Source of the DNA: an uncultured Clostridia bacterium
GTDB taxonomy: Bacteria > Bacillota > Clostridia > TANB77 > CAG-508
Length of the DNA: 64,000 nucleotides
Assembly (NCBI GenBank): GCA_934167495.1
Contig: CAKPKP010000002.1
Coordinates: 62,001-126,000 of the forward strand
Direction: 5' to 3'
The first letter of the stretch is position 1. Every line of letters starts with the position of its first letter. This document shows, one piece after another, positions 8,866-17,572 of the stretch. The notes below the pieces were generated by a model, which had not been told where the DNA came from, did not search any database, and saw only the letters and a program-made list of their open reading frames with translations. The position numbers and the translations under genes were made by a program.

Positions 8866-11439
8866 TTATTCATTTGTTTCTGGATCTCCACCAGAAGGAG
8901 CATCTGGCTCCTTTGTTGGTGGAGTTGTAGCTGTAGGAGTTGGTGTAGATGGCTTTGCTGTTGGAGCTACAGTTGGTTCTGTTGTTGGTTTAGAAGTTGC
9001 AGTTGGTGTTGTGCTTGGTGTTGCTGATGGTTTTGTAGACTGCTTTGGTGTTGCACTTGGTGTTGCAGACGGAGTTAATGTTGGTGTTGGCGTTGGTTTT
9101 GCAGTGTGAACATCACAATATTCGTCTGGAAGCATATATGCTGCATCTCTTGCGTTTTGCCATGATGTATTTGTATCTCTATCAGCTCTATTTATAAATA
9201 CTAATTTAACTTTTTCACAAGCATTTTCTACTGGTAACAACTCTGTTTCAGAACATACCTCTGCAGACACATGAGTTGAACATTTTTCTTTTGGTTCTGT
9301 TCCTTTTACAAATACTTCTGTATATACTCTACTTCCTCTTTGATCTTCTGAACAATATTCATTTGGAAGTAAGCCTGAATCTCTACATATAGCAACTTTT
9401 ATTATATCATCTGGAACATTAAAGGTTGCATCTGGTAAATTTTGATGAACTGCTTGCATAACACCATTCCATATTTTTCCGGCAGGATTTCCTGAGAAAT
9501 ATACTACAGCATTATCATCATATCCATACCATGTAGCAGCAGTATAATATGGAGTAAATCCACATAACCATCTATCATAATCATTATCTGATGTACCAGT
9601 TTTAGCACAAACATCAATTCCTGACATTCTACAATATGTTGCAGTACCAGAGCTTCCAAGTACTGGTTGAGTTAAAATACTTTTTACTATATAAGCATTA
9701 GACTCTGTCATTACTTGCTCTTTTCTTTGATTTGGTTGTAATACTATATTTCCACTTGAATCTTCTACTTTTGTATAAAATGTTGGTTGAATATATACAC
9801 CATCATTAGCTATTGCAGCATATGCTCCTGCCATTTCTAAAGGTGTTATACCATGAGTTAAACCACCTAATGCTAAACCTGATGGACCTTCATTTTCTAG
9901 TGAAGTTATTCCTACTTTTTTCAAGAATTTTACTGAATTTTCAACTCCAAGTTCATTTACAATTTTTACTGGTCCTATATTATGTGATATTTCTATTGTT
10001 GAACGTACAGTTAATAGACCCCACCAAGAATTATCATAATTTTTTGGTGTCCATGTTCCAAATCTTGTTTGAACATCATCATATACAGTACCAGCTGTTA
10101 TTATTCCAGCTTCTACCGCTGGAGCAATTGCACCTATTGGTTTCATTGAAGAACCTGTTGCTTTTGTACTTTGTGTTGCTCTGTTCCATCCCATTGTTGA
10201 AGTTTTTTCACCTAATTCACCTACACATGCAACTACATTTCCAGTTTCATGATCTATCATAACCATTGCTGCTTGTGATGGATTTCCATTTGCATCTGTT
10301 TTTTGATATTTTGGATCTAGGAATTCATCTTCCATTATCTCTTGAATTGAGCTATCTTGTGTTGTATATATTTTTAATCCTTTACTATAAAGATATGTTT
10401 TTGCCATCTCTTTTGTCATACCTTTTTCTTCAACTAATTGGTCTAATATTTGATTTATTGCAGCTTCTGTATGGAAACTATAATCTGTTTTATTTATTGA
10501 TTCACCTTTTTCAAATGTTAAACCAGCCTCAACTTTGTCATATGCAATTTTATATTCTTCTTCTGTTATTTTTCCTAATTCTTTCATTTTTGAAAGAACT
10601 GTTTTTGTTCTTTTCTTAATTAATTCATTAACTTCATTAACTTTCTCTTCGCCTTCATCTTGTGCTATAAAGATATTATAGCTATTTGGTGTATGGTTTA
10701 TTCCAGCTAAAAATGCACATTCTGCTAAATCTAATTCACTTACATCTTTATTAAAATAATATTCTGCACCTAAGGCAACTCCATGAATTCCATTGCCTCC
10801 AACAAATATCATATTTAAATATAATTCTAATATTTGATCTTTTGAAAGCATATTTTCTATTTGAATTGCTTTTGCCATTTCTTTTACTTTTCTAGTCCAA
10901 CTTTTGTCGTCTTCTTCTGTAATATTTTTTACTAACTGTTGAGTTATTGTACTTCCTCCAAAGCTTGAACTACCTTTATGTAATAAATATGTTAATGTTG
11001 CTCTACCAGTTCTTTTTATATCTACTCCTGAATGAGTTCTAAATCTCTCATCCTCTATTGCTATATATGCTTCTGGAAGATATTTTGGCATATCTGATAA
11101 GCTTACTATTTTTCTTTGTTCATCTCCGTTTAGTACCGCTAATTGATTTCCTTCACTATCGAATATTATTGAGTTTTCTGTTGCAATTACTAAATCCTCT
11201 TTAGTCATTTTAAATTCGTCACCAAAGATTCCCATAAAAGTACCAGCAACAACTCCAGCAGCTATTAATCCTAATAACATTCCTAGAATAAATAATATTA
11301 TAATTATTTTTTTAACTACTAGCACCCATGTTTTAGTTTTCTTCTTCTTTTTTTCTTTTTTATTAGTTTTTTTACTTTTTCTTTCTACTTCTTTTGCGTT
11401 ATATCGTTTTGTATTATCGTTTCTTTCTTCTTTACTCAT
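8866..11439 (-). CDS. Class A penicillin-binding protein (PBP1A-like glycosyltransferase/transpeptidase)
   Basis: A bifunctional peptidoglycan synthase that polymerises lipid II and cross-links stem peptides outside the membrane. Order: a Lys-rich cytoplasmic N-terminus (1-40), one TM helix (about 43-68), a GT51 domain with EDERFRTHSG near 130 and GGSTITQQLVKN near 160, then a transpeptidase domain with active-site SSMK near 435, SHN near 487 and KTGTSDNDYD near 617. Positions 740-850 end in a low-complexity Pro/Thr/Ser/Ala/Lys tail (TPTPTLTPSATPSATP...), finishing with GGDPETNE. The tail is probably a flexible wall-spanning linker. The ATG follows AGGAGGAAATAA. Its relation to cysS is only co-orientation. 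Confidence 0.95.
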   Translation of the reverse strand: MSKEERNDNTKRYNAKEVERKSKKTNKKEKKKKKTKTWVLVVKKIIIILFILGMLLGLIAAGVVAGTFMGIFGDEFKMTKEDLVIATENSIIFDSEGNQLAVLNGDEQRKIVSLSDMPKYLPEAYIAIEDERFRTHSGVDIKRTGRATLTYLLHKGSSSFGGSTITQQLVKNITEEDDKSWTRKVKEMAKAIQIENMLSKDQILELYLNMIFVGGNGIHGVALGAEYYFNKDVSELDLAECAFLAGINHTPNSYNIFIAQDEGEEKVNEVNELIKKRTKTVLSKMKELGKITEEEYKIAYDKVEAGLTFEKGESINKTDYSFHTEAAINQILDQLVEEKGMTKEMAKTYLYSKGLKIYTTQDSSIQEIMEDEFLDPKYQKTDANGNPSQAAMVMIDHETGNVVACVGELGEKTSTMGWNRATQSTKATGSSMKPIGAIAPAVEAGIITAGTVYDDVQTRFGTWTPKNYDNSWWGLLTVRSTIEISHNIGPVKIVNELGVENSVKFLKKVGITSLENEGPSGLALGGLTHGITPLEMAGAYAAIANDGVYIQPTFYTKVEDSSGNIVLQPNQRKEQVMTESNAYIVKSILTQPVLGSSGTATYCRMSGIDVCAKTGTSDNDYDRWLCGFTPYYTAATWYGYDDNAVVYFSGNPAGKIWNGVMQAVHQNLPDATFNVPDDIIKVAICRDSGLLPNEYCSEDQRGSRVYTEVFVKGTEPKEKCSTHVSAEVCSETELLPVENACEKVKLVFINRADRDTNTSWQNARDAAYMLPDEYCDVHTAKPTPTPTLTPSATPSATPKQSTKPSATPSTTPTATSKPTTEPTVAPTAKPSTPTPTATTPPTKEPDAPSGGDPETNE

Positions 11440-11602
11440 TTATTTCCTCCTAGAAAATATAATTGACATGCATATTATATTATACTTTTGAAAAAATATA
11501 AAGCTTTTTTTCACATTTTTTTATAAATTTACATTTATCAGTAAAAGTCTTATATGATAGGGTTTTAAAAGATTTTTTCTTTCCTAATAATTTATGGATA
11601 TT

Positions 11603-11640
11603 TATATTATAGGAAGTTCAGCGAACTTTCCTATAATATA
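11603..11640. repeat. Long inverted repeat between truB and the PBP gene
   Basis: Arms TATATTATAGGAA and TTCCTATAATATA surround a short GTTC..GAAC core, so the whole 38-base element is nearly a perfect palindrome. It lies downstream of truB and upstream of the PBP1A gene promoter region. It could be a second terminator stem or an operator. The rest of the 11440-11684 interval holds only AT-rich sequence and the terminator hairpin beside it. Confidence 0.45.
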
Positions 11641-11681
11641 AAAATGGCATTTACATTTAAAAAATATAAATACCATTTTTA
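11640..11681 (-). terminator. Terminator-like hairpin after truB
   Basis: Arms AAAATGGTATTTA and TAAATGCCATTTT flank an AT-rich loop directly after the truB stop at 11685, at the end of the rimP-truB operon. The T-rich 3' arm continues into TATATTATAGG. It is a plausible transcription end for the operon. Confidence 0.6.
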
Positions 11682-11684
11682 ATT

Positions 11685-12554
11685 CTATACTACATCTCTT
11701 TTTAATAAATTATCTTTTATTATTCCTAATCCAACATAACTTTTCTTTTCATTATAAATTAAATATGTTCCATCTTCATTATTAAAAGTTAGCTTTACTC
11801 CATTTAAAAATAAATTTTCTTTTTTGTTTGTTAATATAATTTTAGGTTTGTCTGAAAATAAACTCTCTATTGGAATTATATCTTCAAAATTGCTATTATT
11901 TTTCTTTTCTTCTAACTCTTCTAAAGTTATCGCATTTGAAATATTGAATTTATCAACTCTTAATCTTGTTAATTCTTTCATATATCCAACCGTATTTAAT
12001 TTCTTAGCAATATCTTCACACAATGTTCTTATGTAAGTTCCTTTAGAGCAATCTACAATATATGATATTTCCTGATTTTCGTAATCTACATTTTTTAACT
12101 GTATATTAAATATTTCTATGTCTCTTTCTTTTAGTTCTACTTCTTTTCCTTCTCTTGCATACTCATATAATTTTTTTCCATTAACTTTTATTGCTGAATA
12201 CATTGGAGGAATTTGTTTAGTTTTTCCAAGAAACATATTTAATATATTTTGGATATCTTCACTAGTATATTTATCTAGCTTGATTTCTTTTTTCTCAACT
12301 ATATCTCCTTCAATATCACCTGTTGAACTTTTTTCTCCAAGTTTTATTATTGCTTCATAAGATTTATCGTGTTCAATCAAATATTTAGAAATTTTTGTTG
12401 CTTTACCAACTAAGATTGGTAATACACCTGTTGCATTTGGATCTAATGTTCCAGCATGCCCCACTTTTTTTTCATTTAATATTCTTTTTACTTTTGATAC
12501 TACATTTTGAGAAGTCATTCCCTTTGGTTTGTTTATTATTACAACTCCATCCAT
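11685..12554 (-). CDS. truB: tRNA pseudouridine(55) synthase TruB
   Basis: TruB converts U55 in the T-loop of tRNAs to pseudouridine. The 289 residues begin MDGVVIINKPKGMTSQNVV and carry the catalytic aspartate in GHAGTLDPNATGVLPI near residue 39, then the YSAIKVNGKKLYEYAREG motif and SKGTYIRTL. Length and motifs are typical of the bacterial enzyme with a small C-terminal PUA-like extension. It is the last gene of the rimP to truB translation operon, starting ten bases after the nrnA stop. In many Firmicutes ribF and rpsO follow truB; here hairpins follow instead. Confidence 0.97.
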   Translation of the reverse strand: MDGVVIINKPKGMTSQNVVSKVKRILNEKKVGHAGTLDPNATGVLPILVGKATKISKYLIEHDKSYEAIIKLGEKSSTGDIEGDIVEKKEIKLDKYTSEDIQNILNMFLGKTKQIPPMYSAIKVNGKKLYEYAREGKEVELKERDIEIFNIQLKNVDYENQEISYIVDCSKGTYIRTLCEDIAKKLNTVGYMKELTRLRVDKFNISNAITLEELEEKKNNSNFEDIIPIESLFSDKPKIILTNKKENLFLNGVKLTFNNEDGTYLIYNEKKSYVGLGIIKDNLLKRDVV

Positions 12555-12563
12555 ACTTATTCC

Positions 12564-13517
12564 TTATTTTAATTGTTTTATTGTTTCTGCTATAATTTTC
12601 TCTTTAGCTTCTTCTAAAGGAAGTTTAATTGTACATCCAGCAGCTTTAATGTGACCACCACCACCAAAAATTAGACAAACATCAGCAACATTTACGTAAT
12701 CATTTGAACGTAAAGAAGCTTTATATCCATCTTCTTTTTCATATAAAAATATTGAAACTTCAACACCTTCTATGTTTCTACCAATTTCAACAATTCCTTC
12801 ATGGTCACCAGGTTCCATTCCTACTTTTTTCATATCAGACTCAGTTATATATGTAAAAGAAATTTTACCATCAGCTAAAAATTCCATTCTTTCCATAGCT
12901 ATTTTTTGTAACTCAAATCTTGGCTTTGTAACCACCATTAAAGCTTGCCTATATATTTTAGATACGTTTATTCCCATGCTTAAAGCTTCTGCAGCAAATT
13001 CAAAAGTTTCTTCTGTTATTCCAGAATGTCTAAAGCCTCCTGTATCTGTTATAATTCCAGTTAACAAACAAGTTGCTATATCTTTAGTTATTTCTATTCC
13101 AAAATATTCAAATACATTAACTAGTATTTGGCAACAGGCTGGTGAAGCTGGGTTTACAAAATTATAATCTGCAAACATTGAATTTTTACTATGATGATCT
13201 ATTGAAATTCTAACTTTGGCATCTTCTATATAATTCCAATATTCCTTATTTGTTCTATTTTTATCTGGGCAATCTAGAACAATTACTAAATCATTTATTT
13301 TGATTGCTGGTTCTAATTTTATTTCATCACTTCCTGGTAAATATGCATATGTTTTAGGAAGTTCTTTCATTACAACTTCAACATTTTTATTCAAAGATTT
13401 TAATGCATGCATCATTCCTAACGAACTTCCAATTGCGTCTCCATCTGGACTTTCATGTGTTAAAATTAATATATTATTAGCTTTTAATATTTCTTCTTTT
13501 ATATTATCTAATGTCAT
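12564..13517 (-). CDS. nrnA: DHH/DHHA1 phosphoesterase, NrnA-like oligoribonuclease/pAp phosphatase
   Basis: Family members degrade short RNA oligonucleotides (nanoRNA) and dephosphorylate pAp, and some cleave cyclic dinucleotide products. The 317 residues have the DHH metal motifs: HESPDGDAIGSSLG near residue 21, VLDCPDKN near 82, the DHH signature SIDHHSKN near 105 and TDTGG near 158. The DHHA1 domain ends in the RNA-binding FGGGGHIKAAG near 285. It sits between rbfA and truB, the usual Firmicutes position. The start ATG at 13517 follows a GAGGTGAATCCAAT ribosome site. The substrate preference cannot be told from sequence. Any link to the c-di-GMP riboswitch at 57 kb is only thematic. Confidence 0.92.
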   Translation of the reverse strand: MTLDNIKEEILKANNILILTHESPDGDAIGSSLGMMHALKSLNKNVEVVMKELPKTYAYLPGSDEIKLEPAIKINDLVIVLDCPDKNRTNKEYWNYIEDAKVRISIDHHSKNSMFADYNFVNPASPACCQILVNVFEYFGIEITKDIATCLLTGIITDTGGFRHSGITEETFEFAAEALSMGINVSKIYRQALMVVTKPRFELQKIAMERMEFLADGKISFTYITESDMKKVGMEPGDHEGIVEIGRNIEGVEVSIFLYEKEDGYKASLRSNDYVNVADVCLIFGGGGHIKAAGCTIKLPLEEAKEKIIAETIKQLK

Positions 13518-13533
13518 ATTGGATTCACCTCAT

Positions 13534-13902
13534 TTATTCATCTTTTTTCATATCTTTTGTTATGTCTTTAATTATACTATCAATTCTTGAACCATACTCA
13601 ATTGATTCATCAAATAGGAATATAAATTCTGGAGTAGTTCTTAAATTAACTTTTCTTGCTACTTCTGTTCTTATAAAACCTGCAGATTTCTTCAATATAG
13701 CCAAAGCTTCTTTTTTGCTCTTTACATTAATCATGCTTACATAAACTCTAGCAAATCTTAAATCTGGTGTTGTTATAACTTTAGTAACACTAATCAATCC
13801 GCCTTCTAAATGTGGATTTTTCAAATCATAATTAATTATATTACTAACTTCCTTTTTTAATTCCTCATTTATTCTATTCATTCTGTTACTATTTTTTTGC
13901 AT
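13534..13902 (-). CDS. rbfA: Ribosome-binding factor A
   Basis: RbfA assists maturation of the 30S subunit, binding near 16S helix 1. The 122-residue protein has the short KH-like fold pattern: NRINEELKKEVSNII, DLKNPHLEGGLISVTKVITTPDLRFARVYVS, KSAGFIRTEVARKVNLRTTPEFIF and FDESIEYGSRIDSII. Length is typical. It lies between infB and nrnA in the canonical operon. A 15-bp perfect inverted repeat (13929-13964) separates it from infB. Confidence 0.96.
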   Translation of the reverse strand: MQKNSNRMNRINEELKKEVSNIINYDLKNPHLEGGLISVTKVITTPDLRFARVYVSMINVKSKKEALAILKKSAGFIRTEVARKVNLRTTPEFIFLFDESIEYGSRIDSIIKDITKDMKKDE

Positions 13903-13928
13903 ATTTTTAATCTCCTTTACAAGATAAG

Positions 13929-13964
13929 TTTATCTAATAGAAACTTAAATTTCTATTAGATAAA
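13929..13964 (-). repeat. 15-bp perfect inverted repeat between infB and rbfA
   Basis: Arms TTTATCTAATAGAAA and TTTCTATTAGATAAA with a six-base loop lie within the operon, between the infB stop (13989) and the rbfA start (13902). No T-run follows, so it is more likely an RNA processing or stability hairpin, or a partial terminator that lowers downstream expression, than a full terminator. Confidence 0.55.
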
Positions 13965-13988
13965 ACTTCAATTTCAAGTATATTTCTA

Positions 13989-16976
13989 TTATTGCTTAAT
14001 TTCTTCTTTAATATACACTTCTAGGATGTCTCCTTCTTGAATATCATTATAATTTTCTAATTGAATACCACATTCAAATCCAGATGTAACTTCTTTTGCA
14101 TCTTCTTTAAATCTCTTTAATGATACTAATTTTCCTTCATATATAACTATATTATTTCTTAATAATCTAACGCCGGCATTTCTTGCTACTTTGCCATTTG
14201 TTACATAACATCCTGCTATAGTTCCTACATTTGATACTTTAAATACCTGTCTAATCTCTGCATTTCCTAGAACAGTTTCTTTGTAAACTGGATCTAGCAA
14301 TCCTTTCATTGCAGCTTCAACATCATCTATTGCGTTATAAATTACAGAATATTGTCTTATTTGAATTTTTTCTTTTTCAGCTATTTCTTTTGCCATTGGT
14401 TCAGGTCTTACATTAAATGCAATAATAATAGCATTAGATACTTTTGCAAGTGTTACATCTGATTCTGTAACTCCACCTACATTTGAATGTATAACTTTTA
14501 CTCTTACTTGGTTGTTAGATAATTTTTCCATAGCTTGTTTTATAGCTTCTACAGAACCTTGTACGTCAGCCTTTACAATTAAGTTTAGTTGTTTTAAATT
14601 TTCATTTTCTATTTTATTAAATAAATCATCTAATGTAACCACAGTATTAGCATTTAAGTTTTTATCTCTTTGCTCTCTTATTCTCTTCTCTATTAAGTGT
14701 TTTGCTGTTTTTTCATCTTTTACTTCATAGAATGTATCTCCAGATTGCGGAACTGTTGTTAAGCCTGTAATTTCAACTGGTGTAGAAGGTCCAGCAAATT
14801 TAACTTTTTTACCTTGTGCATTTACCATTGTTCTTATTCTACCTATACTTGAACCAACAACAATTGTATCACCTATATTTAATTCTCCTCTTTGTACAAG
14901 CATTGTAGCAACTGGTCCTCTAGCTTTATCTAGTTTTGCTTCTATAACTGTTCCTTTTGCTTGTTTTTTAGGATTAGCTTTTAATTCAAGCATATCAGCT
15001 TGTAATAATACCATTTCTAATAAAGTATCTATACCCGTTTTTTGTTTAGCAGATATTGGAACAAATATTGTTTCACCGCCCCATTCTTCTGGTACTAAAT
15101 CATACTCTGTTAATTCTTGTTTTATTTTATCCATATTAGCACCTGGTAAATCCATTTTATTTACAGCTACTATTATTGGAATGTTTGCAGCTTTAGCATG
15201 ATTTATAGCTTCAATTGTTTGTGGCATTACACCATCATTTGCAGCTACAACTAATATTGCTATATCTGTAATTTGTGCTCCTCTTGCTCTCATGCTAGTA
15301 AATGCTTCATGTCCTGGTGTATCTAGGAAAGTTATATCTCTTCCATTTACTTTTACTTGATATGCACCTATATGTTGAGTAATACCTCCAGATTCACGCT
15401 CTATAACATTAGTAGAACGAATAGCATCTAGTAATGATGTTTTACCATGATCTACGTGTCCCATTACAACTATTACTGGTGGTCTTACAGCTAATTCTTC
15501 TGCTGTATCCTCGCTATCGTCAAATAATTTATCCTCATCTGTTACAACATCTTTCTTTTTAGCTGTTATTCCAAATTCTCCTGCTACTAAGAAGGCTGTA
15601 TCAAAATCTATTTCATTGTTTATTGTAGCTAATATTCCATATCCTATTAATTTCTTAATAACTTCTCCACTTGTTATTTTCATCTCAGAAGCTAAATCTT
15701 TAACTGAAATTGTTGAAGGAATAGTTATTTCAGTTAATTTAAATATTTTTTGTTTATTTCTTTCTTCATCTTTTACAGGCTTTTTCTTTCCTCTTCTTCC
15801 TCTTTCTGTACTTAAATCATAATAATCTAGCATTTCGCCTTCATTAAACATATTTGATAATTTATTATGTTGTTTTAAACTTTTTAATTTATCACTATCA
15901 AAATCGTTGTTTAAATTATTTTTCTTGCTTTTCTTTTTTTGCTCTTCTGGTCTATTATTTTTTTGTTTATCTTTTAATTTATTAGAATATTCTCTAACAT
16001 TTTCTTTTTCAGGCATTTCTATAGCCATAATATTTTTAATATTTTTATCTATACCTTTTTCGTCAAGTGGTCTTCTATTATAATTGTTTCCGTTATTATT
16101 GTTCCAATTTTTCTTTTGGGTATTATTGTTATTATTTCTATCTCCATATTGTTTAAATTGGTTGTTTCTTTGACCATTTCCATTATTATAATTTGAGTTA
16201 TTATTATGGTTATTGTAATTGTTATTATATCCGTTTTGATTTCTTCTTTGATTATAATTATTGTTTCTATCTTTATCTCCAAATTGTCTTACATTGTTAT
16301 TTCTTTGATTGTTATTTTGATTATTATAATTACTTCTTTGATTATTATATCCATTATTTCTGTCATATGATGGTTTAGATTGGTTTACATATGTATTTCC
16401 TTCTTCTTTAGGTTTTACATCTTGAACTACCTTTTTTTCTTCTTTTTCTTGAATATTAACTTCTTTTTCAATTACGCTAGTATTTTCTGTTTTCATATTA
16501 TCTTTTTCAATTTCCTTCTTTTCTACGATTTCTTCTTTTTTCTCTTTTTTATTTATTCCAAAAAGCTCACTTACAGTCATTGGCTTTACTGGTTTATTTC
16601 TATAAACAATGTTATAATCTTTATTTCTATTGTTTTCCATATAGTTACTATTATCTATTTTTTCTTTTTTTACTTCTTTAACTTCTTCTTTTTTCTTTTC
16701 TTGTTCATCATCTTTTATAATAACTTCTCTTCTAATTATTACAGGGGCATTATTTTCACTTTTCTCTTTCTTATTTGCCACTGGTTTTTCTTTCTTTTCG
16801 CTCTGTACATCATTGCTTTGTTGTTTGTACTGTTTTTCTAATTTTTCTGCTTCATCTTCAGTTATACCACTTAAATGGTTTTTTACGTCCATTCCTATTT
16901 GTTTTGCCTTTTCCACCAAATCTTTACTATTTAAGTTAAGTTTCTTTGCTAATTCATGTATTTTTATTTTACTCAA
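13989..16976 (-). CDS. infB: Translation initiation factor IF-2 with an Asn-rich N-terminus
   Basis: IF-2 is the GTPase that brings fMet-tRNA to the 30S subunit and promotes subunit joining. The N-terminal IF2 module (SKIKIHELAKKLN) is followed by a long charged Glu/Lys region, then about 100 residues (roughly 205-310) made mostly of Asn, Gln, Arg, Tyr and Gly. Next come a second IF2_N module (SVKDLASEM) and the G domain with GHVDHGKTS near 510, DTPGHEAF and NKMD, then domains II-IV. I prefer the TTG start at 16976: GGGGGTG lies seven bases upstream, and the ATG at 16991 would put the ribosome site inside the gene. The stop of the L7Ae gene overlaps this start (ATTGAGTAA), implying translational coupling. 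Confidence 0.96.
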   Translation of the reverse strand: MSKIKIHELAKKLNLNSKDLVEKAKQIGMDVKNHLSGITEDEAEKLEKQYKQQSNDVQSEKKEKPVANKKEKSENNAPVIIRREVIIKDDEQEKKKEEVKEVKKEKIDNSNYMENNRNKDYNIVYRNKPVKPMTVSELFGINKKEKKEEIVEKKEIEKDNMKTENTSVIEKEVNIQEKEEKKVVQDVKPKEEGNTYVNQSKPSYDRNNGYNNQRSNYNNQNNNQRNNNVRQFGDKDRNNNYNQRRNQNGYNNNYNNHNNNSNYNNGNGQRNNQFKQYGDRNNNNNTQKKNWNNNNGNNYNRRPLDEKGIDKNIKNIMAIEMPEKENVREYSNKLKDKQKNNRPEEQKKKSKKNNLNNDFDSDKLKSLKQHNKLSNMFNEGEMLDYYDLSTERGRRGKKKPVKDEERNKQKIFKLTEITIPSTISVKDLASEMKITSGEVIKKLIGYGILATINNEIDFDTAFLVAGEFGITAKKKDVVTDEDKLFDDSEDTAEELAVRPPVIVVMGHVDHGKTSLLDAIRSTNVIERESGGITQHIGAYQVKVNGRDITFLDTPGHEAFTSMRARGAQITDIAILVVAANDGVMPQTIEAINHAKAANIPIIVAVNKMDLPGANMDKIKQELTEYDLVPEEWGGETIFVPISAKQKTGIDTLLEMVLLQADMLELKANPKKQAKGTVIEAKLDKARGPVATMLVQRGELNIGDTIVVGSSIGRIRTMVNAQGKKVKFAGPSTPVEITGLTTVPQSGDTFYEVKDEKTAKHLIEKRIREQRDKNLNANTVVTLDDLFNKIENENLKQLNLIVKADVQGSVEAIKQAMEKLSNNQVRVKVIHSNVGGVTESDVTLAKVSNAIIIAFNVRPEPMAKEIAEKEKIQIRQYSVIYNAIDDVEAAMKGLLDPVYKETVLGNAEIRQVFKVSNVGTIAGCYVTNGKVARNAGVRLLRNNIVIYEGKLVSLKRFKEDAKEVTSGFECGIQLENYNDIQEGDILEVYIKEEIKQ

Positions 16977-17292
16977 TAGTATCACCCCCATAAATTATTT
17001 TTTTTATTGCATTAGCTAAATTCTTATCTTTAACCCCAAGTATAGCTTTATTGCTTTTCCCAATAGCCTTACTATTATCATCTATAGTGCCATAAACAAT
17101 ATAATCTATCTTTCTTTTTTCACAAATAGTCTTAAATTTATTTTTCGTTTTCTCTGAGCTATCATCTGCAATTATTATAAAATAGACAATTCTTTTTAAT
17201 ATTGCCTCTTCTGTTGCTTCTGTTCCAAAAGTAAGCTTTCCTGCTTTAGAACATAACCCGAGTAAACCATACAATTTATTTTGTGCTATCAA
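16969..17292 (-). CDS. L7Ae/L30e family ribosome-associated protein (YlxQ)
   Basis: A 107-residue RNA-binding protein of the L7Ae/L30e/S12e/Gadd45 fold, in its usual place between ylxR and infB. Visible features are the N-terminal LYGLLGLCSKAGKLTFG, the ADDSSEKTKNKF segment and the C-terminal VKDKNLANAIKKII. Family members such as B. subtilis YlxQ bind kink-turn RNA; the exact target is uncertain. The start overlaps the ylxR stop by 17 bases and its stop overlaps infB, so all three are probably translationally coupled. Confidence 0.92.
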   Translation of the reverse strand: MIAQNKLYGLLGLCSKAGKLTFGTEATEEAILKRIVYFIIIADDSSEKTKNKFKTICEKRKIDYIVYGTIDDNSKAIGKSNKAILGVKDKNLANAIKKIIYGGDTIE

Positions 17293-17554
17293 TAATTACA
17301 CCCCTTAAATTTTCATACAATTCATTTTCAATTTTTGTTTCAAATATCTTTTCTAATCTTTTAGTTTTTATTAATTTTTCTAGGCATTGTAAATCTTTAC
17401 ATATGTATGCTCCTCTTCCTGCTGCTTTACCTGTTAAATCTATGCTAACTTCCATTTGCTTGTTTCTTACTATTCTTATAAAATCCTTCTTCTCTCCCTT
17501 AGTATTACATACTGTACAAGTTCTTTCTGGCACTTTTTTATTCAAGGCTTTCAC
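17276..17554 (-). CDS. YlxR family nucleic-acid-binding protein
   Basis: A 92-residue DUF448/YlxR protein. The signature is present: PERTCTVCNTKGEKKDFIRIVR, then GKAAGRGAYICKDLQCLEK. YlxR homologues have been linked to RNase P binding and transcription control in Firmicutes; the role here is inferred from family and operon position between nusA and the L7Ae gene. The ATG follows AAAAGGAAGTGAAAGCC; GTG codons close by are alternative starts. Confidence 0.92.
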   Translation of the reverse strand: MKALNKKVPERTCTVCNTKGEKKDFIRIVRNKQMEVSIDLTGKAAGRGAYICKDLQCLEKLIKTKRLEKIFETKIENELYENLRGVIIDSTK

Positions 17555-17572
17555 TTCCTTTTATTATATTCA

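Noticed and set aside
16049..16841. Long open frames opposite and beside infB
   Set aside because: They are shadows of the Asn/Lys-rich infB coding strand, with Phe/Tyr/Ile-only translations and no ribosome sites.
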